A DNA stretch of 64,000 nucleotides from Clostridiales bacterium (lineage in GTDB: Bacteria; Bacillota; Clostridia; Oscillospirales; Oscillospiraceae), in assembly GCA_025757645.1 (NCBI GenBank), contig CP107216.1, positions 1,115,501-1,179,500 of the forward strand. The letters are read 5' to 3'. The notes beneath the pieces are model-generated. The model saw only the letters and a list, made by a program, of their open reading frames with translations. It did no database searches and was not told the DNA's origin. Shown piece by piece: positions 42,740 to 49,108 of the stretch (the first letter of the stretch is position 1; every line of letters begins with the position of its first letter). The translations under genes and the position numbers were made by a program.

Positions 42740-43397
42740 CGGCCACCGCGCCCGTATGAAGGCGCGCTTCGTGCGCAATGGGCTCGATAATTTCGATGAC
42801 CACAGCGTGCTCGAGCTGCTGCTGTTTTACGCCGTGCCGCGGCGCGATGTCAACGAGCTCGCGCACGCGCTGCTGGATCATTTCGGCACGCTCGACGCGG
42901 TCTTTGAGGCAAGCTGCGAGGACATGATGCGCGTGCCCGGCGTGGGGGAGAACGTGGCCACGCTCCTCACGCTCATCCCGCAGGTCGGTCGCCGGTACCA
43001 GATGGCCAAGCGCCGCCAGCAGACGATCCTGCGCTCGAGCGAGGACGCCGGGAACTATCTCGTGCCGCTGTACCTGTATGAGCGTACGGAGGTCGTCTAC
43101 CTCCTGTGTCTGGACGCCAAGTGCGGCCTCATCAGCTGTAAGGAGGTCGGCCGCGGCGTGGTCAATGCCGCAGAAGTGTCCGTGCGCGCCATCGTCGAGA
43201 CGGCCCTGTCGCAGAAGGCGGTGTCCGTCATCCTCAGCCACAACCATGTGGACGCTTATGCGCTGCCGTCGCGCGAGGATGAGCTCACGACGCGCCGCAT
43301 CCGGGACGCACTTTTGCTCGTAGGAATCACGCTCGCGGATCATATCATCGTCTGCGGCGAGGATTATGTGTCGTTTGCCGACAGCGGCCTGCTCTGA
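42726..43397 (+). CDS. radC: RadC family JAB-domain protein
   Basis: A 223-residue protein with an N-terminal helix-hairpin-helix-like region (MRVPGVGENVATLL) and a C-terminal JAB/MPN domain. The JAMM metal motif SHNHVDAYALPSRED is intact. The old role in repair is disputed and the function is unknown. The ATG at 42726 lies inside the end of tsaD; the reading frame begins GVHDGHRARMKARF, which matches the family start. Confidence 0.85.
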   Translation: MGVHDGHRARMKARFVRNGLDNFDDHSVLELLLFYAVPRRDVNELAHALLDHFGTLDAVFEASCEDMMRVPGVGENVATLLTLIPQVGRRYQMAKRRQQTILRSSEDAGNYLVPLYLYERTEVVYLLCLDAKCGLISCKEVGRGVVNAAEVSVRAIVETALSQKAVSVILSHNHVDAYALPSREDELTTRRIRDALLLVGITLADHIIVCGEDYVSFADSGLL

Positions 43398-43446
43398 ATC
43401 ATCACCAGCGGCACAAATCTTGCATTTTGCCTGTCAAGCTTTTTTT

Positions 43447-43474
43447 CAAATCTCTCGCGGCTGCGAGAGATTTG
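43447..43474. repeat. perfect hairpin after radC
   Basis: CAAATCTCTCGC / GCGAGAGATTTG with GGCT loop. The T-run lies before it, not after, on the plus strand, so it does not fit a terminator in either direction. Confidence 0.5.
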
Positions 43475-43583
43475 TGTTATGGTAACAAAATCGGTTTTTG
43501 CGAAATCCACAAAGTCCGTTTCCACCGTTTCCTTATTTATGCAGAATCGGAGCAAACACTTGAAATAGAAAAGAAAATCCGGT

Positions 43584-43612
43584 GTTGAAAAGTCGGTTGA
43601 AAATGTTGATAA
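43584..43612. repeat. three short direct repeats
   Basis: GTTGAAAA at 43584-43591 and 43596-43603, and GTTGATAA at 43605-43612. The last overlaps a one-mismatch DnaA box. Confidence 0.4.
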
Positions 43613-43844
43613 CTCACAGCAAACAGGAAGTCGGCAAAAAGTTATGTAAACATATTGTCACGGAAATGTAAGAACTTTGATCTTCTCCGCGGGCGGGAAA
43701 GCCTGAAACAGCGCGTGTTTTTCGGGGGGGTGTAACAGTGCAAATTCTGCACAACTGACAGGAAGCGAAAAAAATCGACAACTTGTGCAGAAATGCGACA
43801 TTTTTTCATGCATGAAAACAAATAGTAATCGTCGAACTTTTTTG

Positions 43845-43873
43845 TTGACATCCATTGAGACATGTGATAGAAT
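43845..43873 (+). promoter_or_regulatory. promoter of tRNA-Thr
   Basis: TTGACA (43845-43850), 17-base spacer, TAGAAT (43868-43873), 20 bases before the tRNA. Confidence 0.75.
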
Positions 43874-43893
43874 GTGCAAGCTGTAAGAAATGT

Positions 43894-43969
43894 GCTAGTG
43901 TAGCTCAGTCGGTAGAGCAGCTGATTCGTAATCAGCAGGTCGTGTGTTCGAGTCACATCACTAGCTCCA
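43894..43969 (+). tRNA. tRNA-Thr (anticodon CGT)
   Basis: 76-nt cloverleaf: acceptor GCTAGTG / CACTAGC, anticodon stem GCTGA / TCAGC around TTCGTAA, T-loop TTCGAGT, discriminator T, encoded CCA. Confidence 0.97.
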
Positions 43970-43974
43970 GAAAC

Positions 43975-44005
43975 GCCCTGTGGTCTTTGGCCGCAGGGCA
44001 TTTTT
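43975..44005 (+). terminator. terminator after tRNA-Thr
   Basis: Stem GCCCTGTGG / CCGCAGGGC (one T-G pair) with a 7-base loop, then ATTTTT. Confidence 0.75.
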
Positions 44006-44017
44006 GTACTCTGCCGC

Positions 44018-44046
44018 TTGACGCGGCGGCAGGGGCACGGTATAAT
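44018..44046 (+). promoter_or_regulatory. sigma-A promoter of the AraC-family gene
   Basis: TTGACG (44018-44023), 17-base spacer, perfect TATAAT (44041-44046). Confidence 0.7.
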
Positions 44047-44060
44047 AAAGTATACATAGA

Positions 44061-44109
44061 GCCGTTTGGAACGGCGCTTTTATTTTCCTACTAAATTAGA
44101 TACATCTAA
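44061..44109 (+). promoter_or_regulatory. leader hairpin and palindrome before the AraC-family gene
   Basis: GCCGTT / AACGGC hairpin (44061-44075) followed by CTTTTATTTT lies within ten bases of the expected transcript start, like an attenuator. It is followed by the perfect palindrome TTAGAT-AC-ATCTAA (44096-44109), an operator candidate just before the ribosome site. Confidence 0.45.
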
Positions 44110-44132
44110 CTAAAAACGGGAGGTGCGGCGCA

Positions 44133-45119
44133 ATGGCCACAGCAAAACAAAACGAAACTTTCGCGGACACACTGGCGACGGTGCTGCATCAGGATGCCGA
44201 GCACACGGTCTATCGTCTCGGCGGCGCCGATGGGGAAGTGGTGCAGACGGTCTACCCGGTTTTCCCGGGCATTGAGATCGTGTATCACGACGTGCACGCC
44301 ACGGCCTGCGCCATGCAGCGCACACGCGCGCCCGGCTGTCTGGAGATCCACCACTGCCGCGAGGGGCGCATCGCCTACCCGTATGGCGACGCGTGCTTTT
44401 TCCTTTCGCCGGGCGATCTGGCGATCGTGCAGCGCTCGGCGGCAGCGGCCCCGGCGCGCTTCCCAACCGGGCACTACCACGGCATCACGGTGTCGATCGA
44501 CCCGGCACGCGCACCGGACTGCCTGTCGTGCTTTCTCGAGGATGTTGAGGTGCGGCCGAGCGCACTCATCGAAAAATTCTGCGCGGACTCAGCCTGCTTT
44601 GTCACGCGCTCGTCACAGGGCGTGGCGCACATTTTTGCCGAGCTCTACTCCGTGCCGGAGGCCATCCGCAAGGGCTATTTCAAAGTCAAGATCCTGGAGC
44701 TGCTGCTGTTTTTGAGCGCGTTCCCCGTGCAGGCGGCCCAGCCGCAGCACAGTTACCCCCAGTCGCAGGTGCAGCTCGCCGAGCAGATCGGCGCATATCT
44801 GCTCGAGAACACGGAGCGGCGGCTGACGGTCGCGGAGCTCTCGCAGCGCTTCGGCGCCTCGGCCACGCTCATCAACAGCAGCTTTCGCGGCGTGTACGGC
44901 ATGTCGCCGGCGGCGTTTCTGCGCGCGCAGAAAATGCATGGCGCTGCCCGGCTCCTGCGGCAGACCGACCGCACGGTGCTGGATATTGCCGGCCAGTTTG
45001 GGTATGATAACGGCAGCAAGTTCGCCAAAGCGTTCCGGGATGTCATCGGCGTCTCGCCCAACGCCTACCGCAGCGGCATCGACTGCGACAGCTGCGCGCC
45101 GGAGGCGCCGGCGGTCTGA
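44133..45119 (+). CDS. AraC-family transcriptional regulator
   Basis: A 328-residue regulator. Residues about 40-200 are a cupin-like sensory domain (HDVHATACAMQRTRAPGCLEIHHCREGRIAY, then FLSPGDLAIV). Residues about 220-318 are the double helix-turn-helix AraC domain (TVAELSQRFGASATLINSSFRGVYGMSPAAFLRAQKM, then TVLDIAGQFGYDNGSKFAKAFRDVIGVSPNAYR). The ATG follows GGGAGG. It lies directly upstream of the DUF3793-flavodoxin pair and is its likely regulator; the ligand is unknown. Confidence 0.88.
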   Translation: MATAKQNETFADTLATVLHQDAEHTVYRLGGADGEVVQTVYPVFPGIEIVYHDVHATACAMQRTRAPGCLEIHHCREGRIAYPYGDACFFLSPGDLAIVQRSAAAAPARFPTGHYHGITVSIDPARAPDCLSCFLEDVEVRPSALIEKFCADSACFVTRSSQGVAHIFAELYSVPEAIRKGYFKVKILELLLFLSAFPVQAAQPQHSYPQSQVQLAEQIGAYLLENTERRLTVAELSQRFGASATLINSSFRGVYGMSPAAFLRAQKMHGAARLLRQTDRTVLDIAGQFGYDNGSKFAKAFRDVIGVSPNAYRSGIDCDSCAPEAPAV

Positions 45120-45144
45120 CGGTGGGGCGGACGACATTTTTCAT

Positions 45145-45201
45145 TTTGGAGCCATGTTCCGATGATTTGGAGCGGATGCCGGGTGTATCATGCAGTATCA
45201 T
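45145..45201 (+). promoter_or_regulatory. AraC-type direct-repeat site and activator-dependent promoter
   Basis: TTTGGAGC occurs at 45145-45152 and again at 45166-45173, exactly 21 bp apart (two helical turns), the geometry expected of two AraC-family half-sites. TATCAT -10 candidates lie at 45186-45191 and 45196-45201 with no good -35. The proximal repeat would abut the -35, as at class II activated promoters. Confidence 0.5.
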
Positions 45202-45324
45202 AGCATCAGAAAGCAACGAAACGCGCAGCTTTTCACACATGAGTTAGGCAACTTTAACTATCAATCGCGCAGCATTGCTCACTGCGCGAAAACCGGTAAA
45301 CAACCACAGATAAGGAGGCAAGCC

Positions 45325-45918
45325 ATGTCGGAGGAAAACGTCGTACGGCTCTGCGCGCCGACACTGGCCGGGATCAAGACCGGCAGCCTGTTCCCCTGTC
45401 CGTATGAAAACCGGGAGACTTTGCTCATGGAGATCCGCCAGTATAACCAGGTGCTGGTTCCCAAAGGACTCTGCCTCCTCCCGCTGCGATTCACGGACAA
45501 GAGCGCGCTGCTGTATCTGTACCGCCCACGCGATCTGGAGCGGGATCTGCAGGACCAGTTGGCAGCAGAGATCCTGCGGCACGCAGGCTATGTCTGCGGC
45601 AGCAGCGAGCAGTGCCTGATGAAGCTCATCGAGCGGCTGCGCGCGTACGACGAATTCCCCCACGAGATCGGCCTGTTTCTGAGCTATCCGCCGGAAGACG
45701 TCAAAGGATTCATCGAGCACCACGCGGCTGATTTCAAGTACGCCGGCCTCTGGAAGGTGTACGGCGACGAGCAGCGGGCGCGCGACCTCTTTGCAAAATA
45801 CCAGCGGTGCACGGAGATTTATTGCCAACGTCTGCACGCTGGCTCGAGCATTGCGCAGCTCGCCGTGAACGTGCAGCAGCGAAATACAGCACAAAATGAA
45901 AGGATGTTACCATCATGA
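45325..45918 (+). CDS. DUF3793 family protein
   Basis: A 197-residue soluble protein of the DUF3793 family, commonly paired with a small flavodoxin in clostridia. Visible family features include HCAPTL-like VRLCAPTLAGIKTGSLFPC, LLYLYRPRDLERDL, and GLFLSYPPEDVKGFIEH. The stretch ends WKVYGDEQRARDLFAKYQRC. Function unknown; redox or iron metabolism has been suspected from context only. AAGGAGG at ideal spacing; overlaps the flavodoxin start by four bases. Confidence 0.87.
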   Translation: MSEENVVRLCAPTLAGIKTGSLFPCPYENRETLLMEIRQYNQVLVPKGLCLLPLRFTDKSALLYLYRPRDLERDLQDQLAAEILRHAGYVCGSSEQCLMKLIERLRAYDEFPHEIGLFLSYPPEDVKGFIEHHAADFKYAGLWKVYGDEQRARDLFAKYQRCTEIYCQRLHAGSSIAQLAVNVQQRNTAQNERMLPS

Positions 45919-46340
45919 AAAAAGCAGCAGTCATCTATTGGAGCGGCACCGGCAACACCGAGGCCATGGCCAACGCCGTGCTCGAGGGCATGAAAAGTGC
46001 CGGCGCGGACGCGGTGCTTCTGACCGCCTCCGATGTGGATGGTTCCGCCGTCGGCGGATATGACGCCGTGGCGCTCGGCTGCCCGGCCATGGGCTCTGAA
46101 GTTCTGGAGGACATGGAGTTCGAGCCGATGTTCGACGGCTGCAAGTCCAGCCTGAAAGGCAAACGTGTCGCCCTGTTCGGCTCTTACGGCTGGGGCGGCG
46201 GCGAGTGGATGCACAACTGGGAGCGCGACTGCCGCAGCTCCGGTATCCAGCTCGCGTGCGACAGCGTGATCTGCAACGAAGCGCCCGATGACGCGGCCCT
46301 CGCGGCCTGCCAGGCGCTCGGCAAGGCGCTCGTCGGTTAA
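45915..46340 (+). CDS. flavodoxin
   Basis: A 141-residue FMN-binding electron carrier. The phosphate-binding loop YWSGTGNTEAMANAV and the isoalloxazine-side segments (GCPAMGSEVLEDMEFEP, GSYGWGGGEWMHNWERD) are typical of short clostridial flavodoxins. It is translationally coupled to DUF3793. In many bacteria flavodoxin replaces ferredoxin when iron is scarce, which would fit regulation by the nearby AraC protein. Confidence 0.93.
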   Translation: MKKAAVIYWSGTGNTEAMANAVLEGMKSAGADAVLLTASDVDGSAVGGYDAVALGCPAMGSEVLEDMEFEPMFDGCKSSLKGKRVALFGSYGWGGGEWMHNWERDCRSSGIQLACDSVICNEAPDDAALAACQALGKALVG

Positions 46341-46439
46341 TTTCTTCCGATCGTACCCGGAATCTCTCCGGTTACCGATACCAACAACAGACGCATCAAG
46401 CCAAATCACCTCACCTCTCTTCTCTTCCCCCATTCCCTG

Positions 46440-46481
46440 CAGCGGTGTGACACCACGCACTTTGCCTGTGCGTGACCGCTG
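46440..46481 (+). ncRNA. two-helix RNA motif with one-sided bulge, function unknown
   Basis: CAGCGGT (46440-46446) pairs with ACCGCTG (46475-46481). CACGCAC (46454-46460) pairs with GTGCGTG (46468-46474) around a 7-base loop. A 7-base bulge GTGACAC lies only on the 5' side. All 14 pairs are perfect, and a true terminator follows 12 bases later. It is either the 3' UTR of the flavodoxin transcript or a small aptamer-like element. Confidence 0.4.
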
Positions 46482-46493
46482 TCCCCAACAAAG

Positions 46494-46534
46494 AATCGTC
46501 CGCCGGATTCCCCTTCCGGGCGGACGATTTTTTT
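46494..46534 (+). terminator. terminator of the DUF3793-flavodoxin operon
   Basis: Stem AATCGTCCGC / GCGGACGATT extended by CGGA/TCCG, then TTTTTT. Confidence 0.85.
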
Positions 46535-46545
46535 GCTGCCCGCGC

Positions 46546-46575
46546 TTGACAACGCGGCGCATATCTGCCTATCAT
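46546..46575 (+). promoter_or_regulatory. promoter of the alpha/beta hydrolase gene
   Basis: TTGACA (46546-46551), 18-base spacer, TATCAT (46570-46575), 31 bases before the start codon. Confidence 0.6.
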
Positions 46576-46606
46576 AATTCAGAATGCAAATCCGGGAGGG
46601 ACGTCC

Positions 46607-47374
46607 ATGCGCATACATGAATTCGGAACCGAACACGAAAAGACTGTCCTGCTGCTGCACAGCGCCTGCCTGAGCTGGCGGATGTTCCAGCCGGCGGCAG
46701 AGCGGCTGCAGACGCAGTACCATCTCATCATACCGGCGCTGCCGGCGCATGACCCGGACGAAAAGACGCCCTACACGAGCGTGGAGGCCATCGCGGCCGA
46801 ACTGGGCGACTGGCTGGAGCAGCGGGGCATCAGCGCGCTCTGGGGGCTGTACGGCGTGTCCATGGGCGGTGCGGTCGCGCTGCGGCTGCTGGCAGACGGG
46901 AAGGTGGCGGTGCGCACGTGTGTGCTCGACGCGGCCATCACGCCGTACCGCGCGCCGCGGTGGCTGACGCGGGGCTTTTCCCTGCGCAACTATCTCGTCA
47001 TCCGGTTTGCGCAGCGGCACCTGGCGCTGATCCGCCGGGCGTTTCCGGCGCAGCGCTTCGGTCAGGCGGCGGTGGAGGATGTCTGCATGATCTTGGGGCG
47101 GATGGACCGGCGCGATGTCTGGCGCGTGTTTGACTCCTGTTTCCACTATCCGCTGCCGAAGCGCCTGCAAACGGCGGCGCGTGTGTCGTACTGGTATGGG
47201 AGCAAGGAATATTTCCAGCGTGCACTGAACATCCGCCATGTGCGCCGCCTGCTGCCGGAGACGGCGTTCGTCGCGTTTCCGGACTGCGCGCACGCGGAGT
47301 TTGTCGCCGGGCAGCCGGAAGCTTTTGCCGCGCGGCTGGCCGAGACGCTCGAGCTGGACGGAAGCGATATCTAA
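46607..47374 (+). CDS. alpha/beta hydrolase
   Basis: A 255-residue alpha/beta hydrolase fold protein. The oxyanion region LLLHSACLSW, the nucleophile elbow GVSMGG (Ser), and the catalytic His in FPDCAHAEF are visible. A lid region spans about 110-190. Substrate not predictable; relatives include esterases and MenH-like enzymes. GGGAGGG precedes the ATG. Monocistronic. Confidence 0.85.
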   Translation: MRIHEFGTEHEKTVLLLHSACLSWRMFQPAAERLQTQYHLIIPALPAHDPDEKTPYTSVEAIAAELGDWLEQRGISALWGLYGVSMGGAVALRLLADGKVAVRTCVLDAAITPYRAPRWLTRGFSLRNYLVIRFAQRHLALIRRAFPAQRFGQAAVEDVCMILGRMDRRDVWRVFDSCFHYPLPKRLQTAARVSYWYGSKEYFQRALNIRHVRRLLPETAFVAFPDCAHAEFVAGQPEAFAARLAETLELDGSDI

Positions 47375-47380
47375 AGAATC

Positions 47381-47423
47381 AGCGCCCTGTACAGGAACGT
47401 TTTCCCGCACAGGGCGCTGTTTT
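47381..47423 (+). terminator. terminator after the hydrolase gene
   Basis: Stem AGCGCCCTGT / ACAGGGCGCT with an 18-base loop, then GTTTT. Confidence 0.7.
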
Positions 47424-47429
47424 CGCTTT

Positions 47430-48533
47430 TCATTGTGCCGTGACGGCAGCGGCAATCTGCTCTGCGCCGTTGCGCGGCAGCCAGGCGGCCTGCGCGGCCA
47501 GCATACGTTCGGCACATGCCGGGTCATAGATGAGCCTGTCGGCAAAGCGCGCCGCCTCGTCCACGCTGCGCGCGAAAAACGACAGGCCGTGGCGCGCGAA
47601 GAACGCGGCGTTTTCCGTCTCCACACCGGGGATGGCCATCGTGTGCACGAGCGGCACGCCCAGCATGGCGGCCTCGGAGCTGGAGATGCCGCCGGCCTTG
47701 CTCAGCAGCACGTCGGCCGCGTGCATATAGGCCGGCACCTGATCCGTGAACGGCACGGTCAGCACGCCCTGCCCATGATAAGCGTCCTCGAGCGCCTGCC
47801 GCAGCGCCTCGTTCCGGCCGGGTAGCACGCACAGCAGCGCGTTTTCATCCGGCACGCGGCGGATCGCGTCGCACAGCGACACGGCGTCGCCGCAGCCGAT
47901 GCCGCCGGTCATGATGAGGTAGATCTTTTTGTCTGCCGGCAGTCCCAGCGCGGCGCGCGCGGCGGCCTTGTCCATCGGCGCGAGAAAGCGCGCCGCCACC
48001 GGCATGCCGGACACGATGAGCTTTTCGGCCGGCATCCCGGCCTGAATGCACAGCTCCCGCACCTCGCTGTGCGGCAGAAAGTAAGCGTCGAGGTCGGTCT
48101 CGGCGAGAAACGGGATGCACGTATAATCCGAGAGGATGCCGCAGCATTTCACCTCGCAGCGCTCCCACCGGCGCAGGAACGTGAGCGTTTCCATCGGGAA
48201 CAGGTGCGAGCAGACAACGGCGTCGTAACCGTTGTCGCGGATGTAGGCGTTGAGCTGCCGTGCGTGGCGGATGTTGGCCATGTAGACCGGCGAGGTGACG
48301 CCGGTCGCGCTGTACATCGCACCCGCGTGGTACATCATGCCGAACACGTCCGGCGCCTTGGTCGAGATGCGGTTGAGGATTTTGTCAAAGCTCAGCGGCC
48401 CGGGGGCGCCGAACATGTGCAGCATATCGAGGAAGGATGTCTCGTGTCCGCGCGCGTCGAGCGCCTCCTTGACGGCGAGCGCGCAGTGGTTGTGCCCCTC
48501 GCCGGTGCTGCAGCTCAAAAGCAGGATTTTCAT
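47430..48533 (-). CDS. MGDG-synthase/MurG-like (GT28) glycosyltransferase
   Basis: A 367-residue glycosyltransferase related to diacylglycerol glucosyltransferase (UgtP) and plant MGDG synthase. The N-terminal lipid-acceptor domain opens LLLSCSTGEGHN and has SPVYMANIRHARQL and GILSDYTCIP. The C-terminal UDP-sugar domain has IMTGGIGCGDA, VPFTDQVPAYMHAADVLLSKAGGISSSEAAMLGVPLV. Likely makes glycolipids for the membrane or lipoteichoic acid anchor. GGAGG precedes the ATG. Confidence 0.83.
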   Translation of the reverse strand: MKILLLSCSTGEGHNHCALAVKEALDARGHETSFLDMLHMFGAPGPLSFDKILNRISTKAPDVFGMMYHAGAMYSATGVTSPVYMANIRHARQLNAYIRDNGYDAVVCSHLFPMETLTFLRRWERCEVKCCGILSDYTCIPFLAETDLDAYFLPHSEVRELCIQAGMPAEKLIVSGMPVAARFLAPMDKAAARAALGLPADKKIYLIMTGGIGCGDAVSLCDAIRRVPDENALLCVLPGRNEALRQALEDAYHGQGVLTVPFTDQVPAYMHAADVLLSKAGGISSSEAAMLGVPLVHTMAIPGVETENAAFFARHGLSFFARSVDEAARFADRLIYDPACAERMLAAQAAWLPRNGAEQIAAAVTAQ

Positions 48534-48570
48534 ACCGTTGCCTCCTGTGTGTTTCGTAGCGTGCTCGCCG

Positions 48571-49089
48571 TCAGCGGCCGGCGCAGCCGAGGTTACTTGC
48601 GGAAATGCCCAGAACAGAGGCGGCGAGGCATTTGCCGCTCGCGGTTTTCATGACCGTGTCCATGAAGTGCATGACGCTCTGCTTGCTGTATCCGTTTTCG
48701 GATGCGTTTGCGATGTAGTCGGCTTCGATGAGGATCTGGTAGTCCGGGCCGTGAATGTTCCGCAGCGTGTGGTGATGGCCCACAAGGTAGGCCACGCGCG
48801 CGATCTGCGCCTCCGTCATGCCGGTGTCGGCCAGAAAGCTGCGCACCAGCACAGCGCCTTCCTGCTCCTGATATTTTCCGTTGGTGTTGCCGTATTTCTC
48901 GCGGCAGAGCGGGCAGGCAATGTCGTGCGTGATGGCGGCGACCTCCAGAAGATACTGCGTCTCCGCGTCCAGCCCCTCCAATTCGCCGATCGTGCGGGCG
49001 TAGGCCCAGACGCGCAGGAGGTGGTCAATGTCGTGGATATTGCCATTGGATGCGGCAATCATTTTGCTGAGAATTTGTGCGATGGTCAT
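48571..49089 (-). CDS. HD-domain protein
   Basis: A 172-residue HD-superfamily phosphohydrolase. The metal-site series is HDIDHLLRV, ITHDIACPLC, VGHHHT and EADYIANA. Two Cys in CPLC may be structural. It resembles the small clostridial HD proteins annotated as hydrolases of nucleotides; substrate unknown. GGAGG precedes the ATG. It lies between recG and the GT28 gene on the same strand. Confidence 0.83.
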   Translation of the reverse strand: MTIAQILSKMIAASNGNIHDIDHLLRVWAYARTIGELEGLDAETQYLLEVAAITHDIACPLCREKYGNTNGKYQEQEGAVLVRSFLADTGMTEAQIARVAYLVGHHHTLRNIHGPDYQILIEADYIANASENGYSKQSVMHFMDTVMKTASGKCLAASVLGISASNLGCAGR

Positions 49090-49108
49090 GGGATGCCTCC
49101 GTTGGATG

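Larger units (their letters stand above)
43398..43893. other. 496-bp A/T-richer intergenic region before tRNA-Thr
   Basis: No supported gene. It contains a 12-bp perfect hairpin (43447-43474), GTTGAAAA-type direct repeats (43584-43612) ending in a DnaA-box-like TTATCAACA (minus strand, 43604-43612), and a GTGCA/TGCAC inverted repeat (43738-43752). The tRNA-Thr promoter lies at the end. Confidence 0.5.

Noticed and set aside
43364..43555. 63-codon minus-strand frame overlapping the end of radC
   Set aside because: TTG start, no Shine-Dalgarno sequence, crosses a perfect hairpin, no similarity recognised.
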